From: Cytophagaceae bacterium
GTDB lineage: Bacteria > Bacteroidota > Bacteroidia > Cytophagales > Spirosomataceae
DNA length: 8,659 nt
Assembly: GCA_027485075.1 (NCBI GenBank)
Contig: JAIXRT010000277.1
Span: forward strand, 1 to 8,659
Direction of reading: 5' to 3'
In this document: one piece after another, positions 7,310-8,659 of the stretch
Layout: every line of letters begins with the position of its first letter
How positions within the stretch are numbered: the stretch's first letter is position 1
Program-made: the position numbers and the translations under genes
Notes under the pieces: model-generated
The model's database searches: none
What the model was told of the DNA's origin: nothing
Seen by the model: the letters and a program-made list of their open reading frames with translations, nothing else

Positions 7310-7506
7310 TGAATCAAAAATCTACGACCCGCTGGGTACTTCAAGCCACCAGCGGATTACTCCTAACAGGAAGCGGCTTATCCTTAGCCATAGATGCAGG
7401 AATGACAAAACTACAAGGTGGCGAGTGGTTTTGGTATGGAACAGGCGCACTGGTTGTGTTTCAAGCCGGTTTATGTTTAGTGATAGACGCAGCCCGATTT
7501 AAATGA
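7309..7506 (+). CDS. Small two-helix membrane protein with internal duplication
   Basis: This 65-residue protein is held between two hydrolase genes. Its ATG shares one base with the xylanase stop, and its stop lies in an ATGA overlap with the GH30 start, so translation is probably coupled on both sides. It has two hydrophobic segments (about 10-30 and 41-61), a basic N-terminus and a basic C-terminus (A-A-R-F-K). The two helices line up without gaps at an offset of 31 residues: W9/W40, T14/T45, L17/L48, G23/G54, L24/L55, L26/L57 and I-D-A 28-30/59-61. No catalytic residues or cysteine pairs suggest an enzyme. It probably sits in the inner membrane as a helical hairpin. Function is unknown. 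Its fixed place suggests a role tied to the hydrolases or to uptake of their products; this is inference. Confidence 0.75.
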   Translation: MNQKSTTRWVLQATSGLLLTGSGLSLAIDAGMTKLQGGEWFWYGTGALVVFQAGLCLVIDAARFK

Positions 7507-8659
7507 AAAAATACGTTTGGATCAGTTTGGTTTTGTTGTGTTTTCAAGCAGAGGGCCAACAAATATCTTTCGATACCCACAAGACCTTTCAGACGATGCA
7601 CAGCTTCGGCGCGTCGGACTGTTGGTCCATGGCCATGATCGGAAAATATTATCCCGAAAGCAAAAAAAAGCAAATCGCTGAATGGCTTTTTAGTCTGGAA
7701 ACAGACGCTTCAGGTTCCCCAAAAGGAATTGGACTTTCGCTATGGCGTTTCAATATCGGAGCTGGAAGTTTTGAGCAAGGGCCAGCCAGTAAAATCTCAA
7801 ACGAATGGCGACGTGCCGAAAGTTTTCTGACTGACAACACCTATGATTGGGAAAAACAAAAAGGCCAACAATTTTTCCTGGACGCGGCTAAGAAACACGG
7901 TGTTCCCTATACGTTGGGATTTTTGAATTCATCTCCCGTCCAAATGACCCAAAATGGATTAGCGATCGGGAGTGGAAAATTAGCTGAATGGAACTTCAAT
8001 AAGGAAAAAATTGATGCCTGGACGGATTTCATCACGGCTGTTTCCAATCGTTTTCAGTTTACCTACCTAAGCCCATTCAATGAACCCCAGTGGGATTGGG
8101 GACCAGGCAAATCGGGCGAAGCTTCGCAAGAAGGCACACCGATAAACAATGTGGATTTAGCCTGGGCAACACGTAAGCTTGCCTATAAATTCCAACAAAC
8201 AAATACCAAAACTAGGATTGTGATTCCTGAGGCGGGCCAACTGAATTATTTGGTTGATCCTACAAGCAATCGACCTGGTCAAGATGGCCAAATCGATGAT
8301 TTTTTCAATGCAAATTCCCCGAACTACCTTGGCAATGAACCTACAGTAGAAAAGGTCATCGCTGGCCATAGTTATTTTACCACGTCGCCCACGAGCAGAC
8401 GTGTGGCACTCCGACAGGCAGTTGGCAAAAAAGCACAAGAAGCACAAGTCAATTATTGGCAATCCGAATTTTGTATTCTAGGAGATAACGCAGGTGAAAT
8501 CAAAGGCAACGGAGTGGATTTAGGTATGAAAACAGCGCTCTATGTCGCCAAAGTCATCCATTCAGATATTCATGATGCAAACGCAACTTCTTGGAGCTGG
8601 TGGCTAGCCGTCAGCGCGAATGACTTTAAAGATGGGTTGATTTATACGTTTAATGGGGA
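7503..8659 (+). CDS. GH30-like secreted glycoside hydrolase, 3' end outside window
   Basis: The frame is open for 385 codons to the window edge. It starts at ATG 7503, overlapping the preceding stop by 4 nt (ATGA). A signal peptide (1-19, ending A-E-G-Q) leads to a TIM barrel of clan GH-A that fits GH30: F35-G-A-S-D-C-W near the start, G75-I-G-L-S-L-W-R-F-N-I-G-A-G (75-88), N193-E194-P as acid/base, G-H-S-Y-F-T-T (mid-barrel) and Q320-S-E322-F as the likely nucleophile. The gap of 128 residues between the glutamates agrees with the family. The remaining part, outside the window, should hold the end of the barrel and the usual beta-sandwich side domain. GH30 covers glucuronoxylanases, beta-1,6-galactanases, glucosylceramidases and others; I cannot place the subfamily. 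The GH10 partner makes a xylan-related activity the best guess. Nothing suggests truncation other than the window edge. Confidence 0.9.
   Translation, partial: MKKYVWISLVLLCFQAEGQQISFDTHKTFQTMHSFGASDCWSMAMIGKYYPESKKKQIAEWLFSLETDASGSPKGIGLSLWRFNIGAGSFEQGPASKISNEWRRAESFLTDNTYDWEKQKGQQFFLDAAKKHGVPYTLGFLNSSPVQMTQNGLAIGSGKLAEWNFNKEKIDAWTDFITAVSNRFQFTYLSPFNEPQWDWGPGKSGEASQEGTPINNVDLAWATRKLAYKFQQTNTKTRIVIPEAGQLNYLVDPTSNRPGQDGQIDDFFNANSPNYLGNEPTVEKVIAGHSYFTTSPTSRRVALRQAVGKKAQEAQVNYWQSEFCILGDNAGEIKGNGVDLGMKTALYVAKVIHSDIHDANATSWSWWLAVSANDFKDGLIYTFNG

Noticed and set aside
7461..8462. Minus-strand open frames of 63-101 residues opposite the GH30 gene
   Set aside because: They are shadows of the GH30 frame, which carries intact motifs through the whole stretch.
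7503..8659. GH30 gene as a truncated pseudogene
   Set aside because: There is no stop or frame break; the missing C-terminus is due only to the window edge.
1..8659. Mobile element, CRISPR array, tRNA, phage or defence system
   Set aside because: No transposase, integrase, terminal repeats, spaced direct repeats, tRNA cloverleaf or known defence domain was seen on either strand.

Overview
The window looks like chromosomal DNA from a member of the Bacteroidota, probably a free-living Cytophagales- or Sphingobacteriales-type bacterium. The evidence is the AT-rich sequence, A-rich leaders without Shine-Dalgarno motifs before most starts, many Sec signal peptides ending in an A/G-Q type junction, a membrane-anchored AraC-type regulator, and TTTG / TAnnTTTG-like promoter elements. 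The genus cannot be set from this sequence. No mobile element, CRISPR array, tRNA or rRNA was seen, and no gap between genes is longer than about 165 bp.

Minus strand, 1-6176, read from right to left. A secreted PIG-L/LmbE-type zinc deacetylase (5283-6176) is followed after 45 bp by an AraC-family regulator with seven predicted membrane helices (4086-5237), probably in the same transcript. Next is a small NTF2/SnoaL-like lipoprotein (3421-3957), which has a plausible promoter of its own and a good intrinsic terminator (3368-3398). It is followed by a secreted 246-residue protein of unknown function with an internally duplicated fold (2518-3258). After a strong hairpin (2405-2438) comes a very long open frame (1-2382, still open at the window edge) that encodes two complete-looking serine beta-lactamase/esterase-type domains in one secreted polypeptide.

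Plus strand, 6299-8659. Divergent from the deacetylase is a tight three-gene operon: a GH10 endo-xylanase (6299-7309), a 65-residue two-helix membrane protein (7309-7506) and a GH30-like glycoside hydrolase (7503 to the window edge). The reading frames overlap by 1 and 4 nt, so translation is probably coupled.

Taken together, the right half is a small xylan or hemicellulose degradation locus. The membrane AraC regulator and the secreted deacetylase beside it are plausible but unproven partners. No SusC/SusD pair is visible, so this is not a complete polysaccharide utilisation locus within the window. The least ordinary items are the tandem two-domain hydrolase, the small duplicated-helix protein embedded in the hydrolase operon, and the duplicated unknown secreted protein.
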